Shown piece by piece: positions 63,595-64,000 of a stretch of DNA of 64,000 nt; position 1 is the stretch's first letter, and each line of letters opens with the position of its first letter. This DNA is from Incurvaria masculella (lineage: Eukaryota; Arthropoda; Insecta; Lepidoptera; Incurvariidae): the NCBI GenBank assembly GCA_946894095.1, contig OX335657.1:16802001-16866000 (forward strand). Direction: 5' to 3'. A model generated the notes under the pieces. That model saw nothing but the letters and a program-made list of their open reading frames with translations. It was not told the origin of the DNA and searched no databases. The translations under genes were made by a program, and so were the position numbers.

Positions 63595-64000
63595 CTGGTT
63601 CCAGATCGCTGTGGAGGTAGAAGTCACAGGGAGTGTTTTTAGTCCGCTCATCACTAACACACTCCTTTAAAACTGTAGGTCTCTTACTAGGTTCCTACTT
63701 TGCAATATTTTTTGAAATGTTCAAAAATTACAAATGTTCAATAAGACAGCCTCTCCAGGTGTACAGCTCAGAAAACCACTAGTCATATTAAAGTGATGGT
63801 GAACGCCATCTTGTGATAATAAGCAGAACCGAGTAATTCACCTGCTGAGTGAAGTTTTGCCATTACTTTGTGAGCTGACGCGAGTTTGGCGTGTGATGTA
63901 GTACGTTTGAAGCCGGTAGATGGTGCTAATAATATGAAAAATACGATTTTCTATAAAATTTTAGTTATAGGACCTCCGCCTCGAAGCAAATTCTGACCGG
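63595..64000. other. interval with nothing recognised
   Basis: A short scrap near 63655-63700 (AACTGTAGGTCTCTTACTAGG) recalls the SINE body. No gene seen up to the window edge. Confidence 0.35.

Noticed and set aside
1..64000. CRISPR array, bacterial operon, phage or plasmid features
   Set aside because: The repeats are eukaryotic transposons and minisatellites. The 28- and 34-bp arrays have no spacers, and no bacterial gene was seen.

Overview
This 64 kb window looks like nuclear DNA of a moth or butterfly, most likely from the noctuoid side of the Lepidoptera. The evidence is the repeat content. It has about eleven copies of the lepidopteran CCGGCCAAGTGCGAGTC element with its internal (GACG)n run. 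It has the AACCGACTTCAAAAA repeat. It has short retroposons (SINEs) with either a tRNA-like or a 5S-rRNA-like head on one shared body; from memory, such families were described in Helicoverpa and reported absent from Bombyx. I found no host gene I can defend. There is no convincing multi-exon gene, rRNA gene, functional tRNA gene or CRISPR array. Almost all open frames are chance frames inside repeats.

Protein-coding remnants are few. A 5'-truncated non-LTR reverse transcriptase lies at 61-1560 (minus strand). A complete mariner element lies at 16564-17864 (minus); its transposase is frame-broken by a small palindromic rearrangement. Decayed LINE ORF2 pieces lie at 6920-7380 and 21366-21975. 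Repeated carboxyl-terminal LINE fragments lie at 24390, 39487, 41075, 41715, 48455 and 62168. There is a doubtful Penelope-like scrap near 50530.

Non-autonomous DNA elements dominate. Four families (called T1-T4 here) are flanked by TTAA, the target used by piggyBac-type transposases, and together have about 17 copies. All four carry a CCATAC motif 24-28 bp inside one TTAA end. Other inverted-repeat families are named A to G here. Several SINEs and two LINE 3'-UTR families, with (AAATG)n and (ATTGT)n tails, fill much of the rest.

Layout: 0-6 kb holds the LINE, a tandem GACG dimer, T4 foldbacks, families A, B, C and F and a perfect 25-bp hairpin. 6-15 kb holds LINE debris, T1, a 5S-headed SINE and two long-TIR family E copies. 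15-21 kb holds T3, a SINE/T2/mariner cluster and families D, E, A and B. 21-36 kb holds LINE fragments, SINEs, T4, T2 and T1, including two T1 copies head to head. 36-51 kb holds minisatellites, GACG elements, LINE fragments, SINE, T1 and a foldback F copy. 51-64 kb holds T3, T2, SINEs, a three-level nest at 56.8-57.7 kb and LINE 3' ends.

The repeats are nested rather than cooperating as genes: later insertions sit inside earlier ones, often at a visible TTAA. A gene-free mosaic of this kind is what one expects of heterochromatin, a large intron, a piRNA cluster or a W chromosome; the sequence alone does not decide between these. Three GC-richer, apparently non-repeated stretches (8236-8510, 26920-27550, 58955-59201) are the best places to look for host regulatory or exonic sequence.
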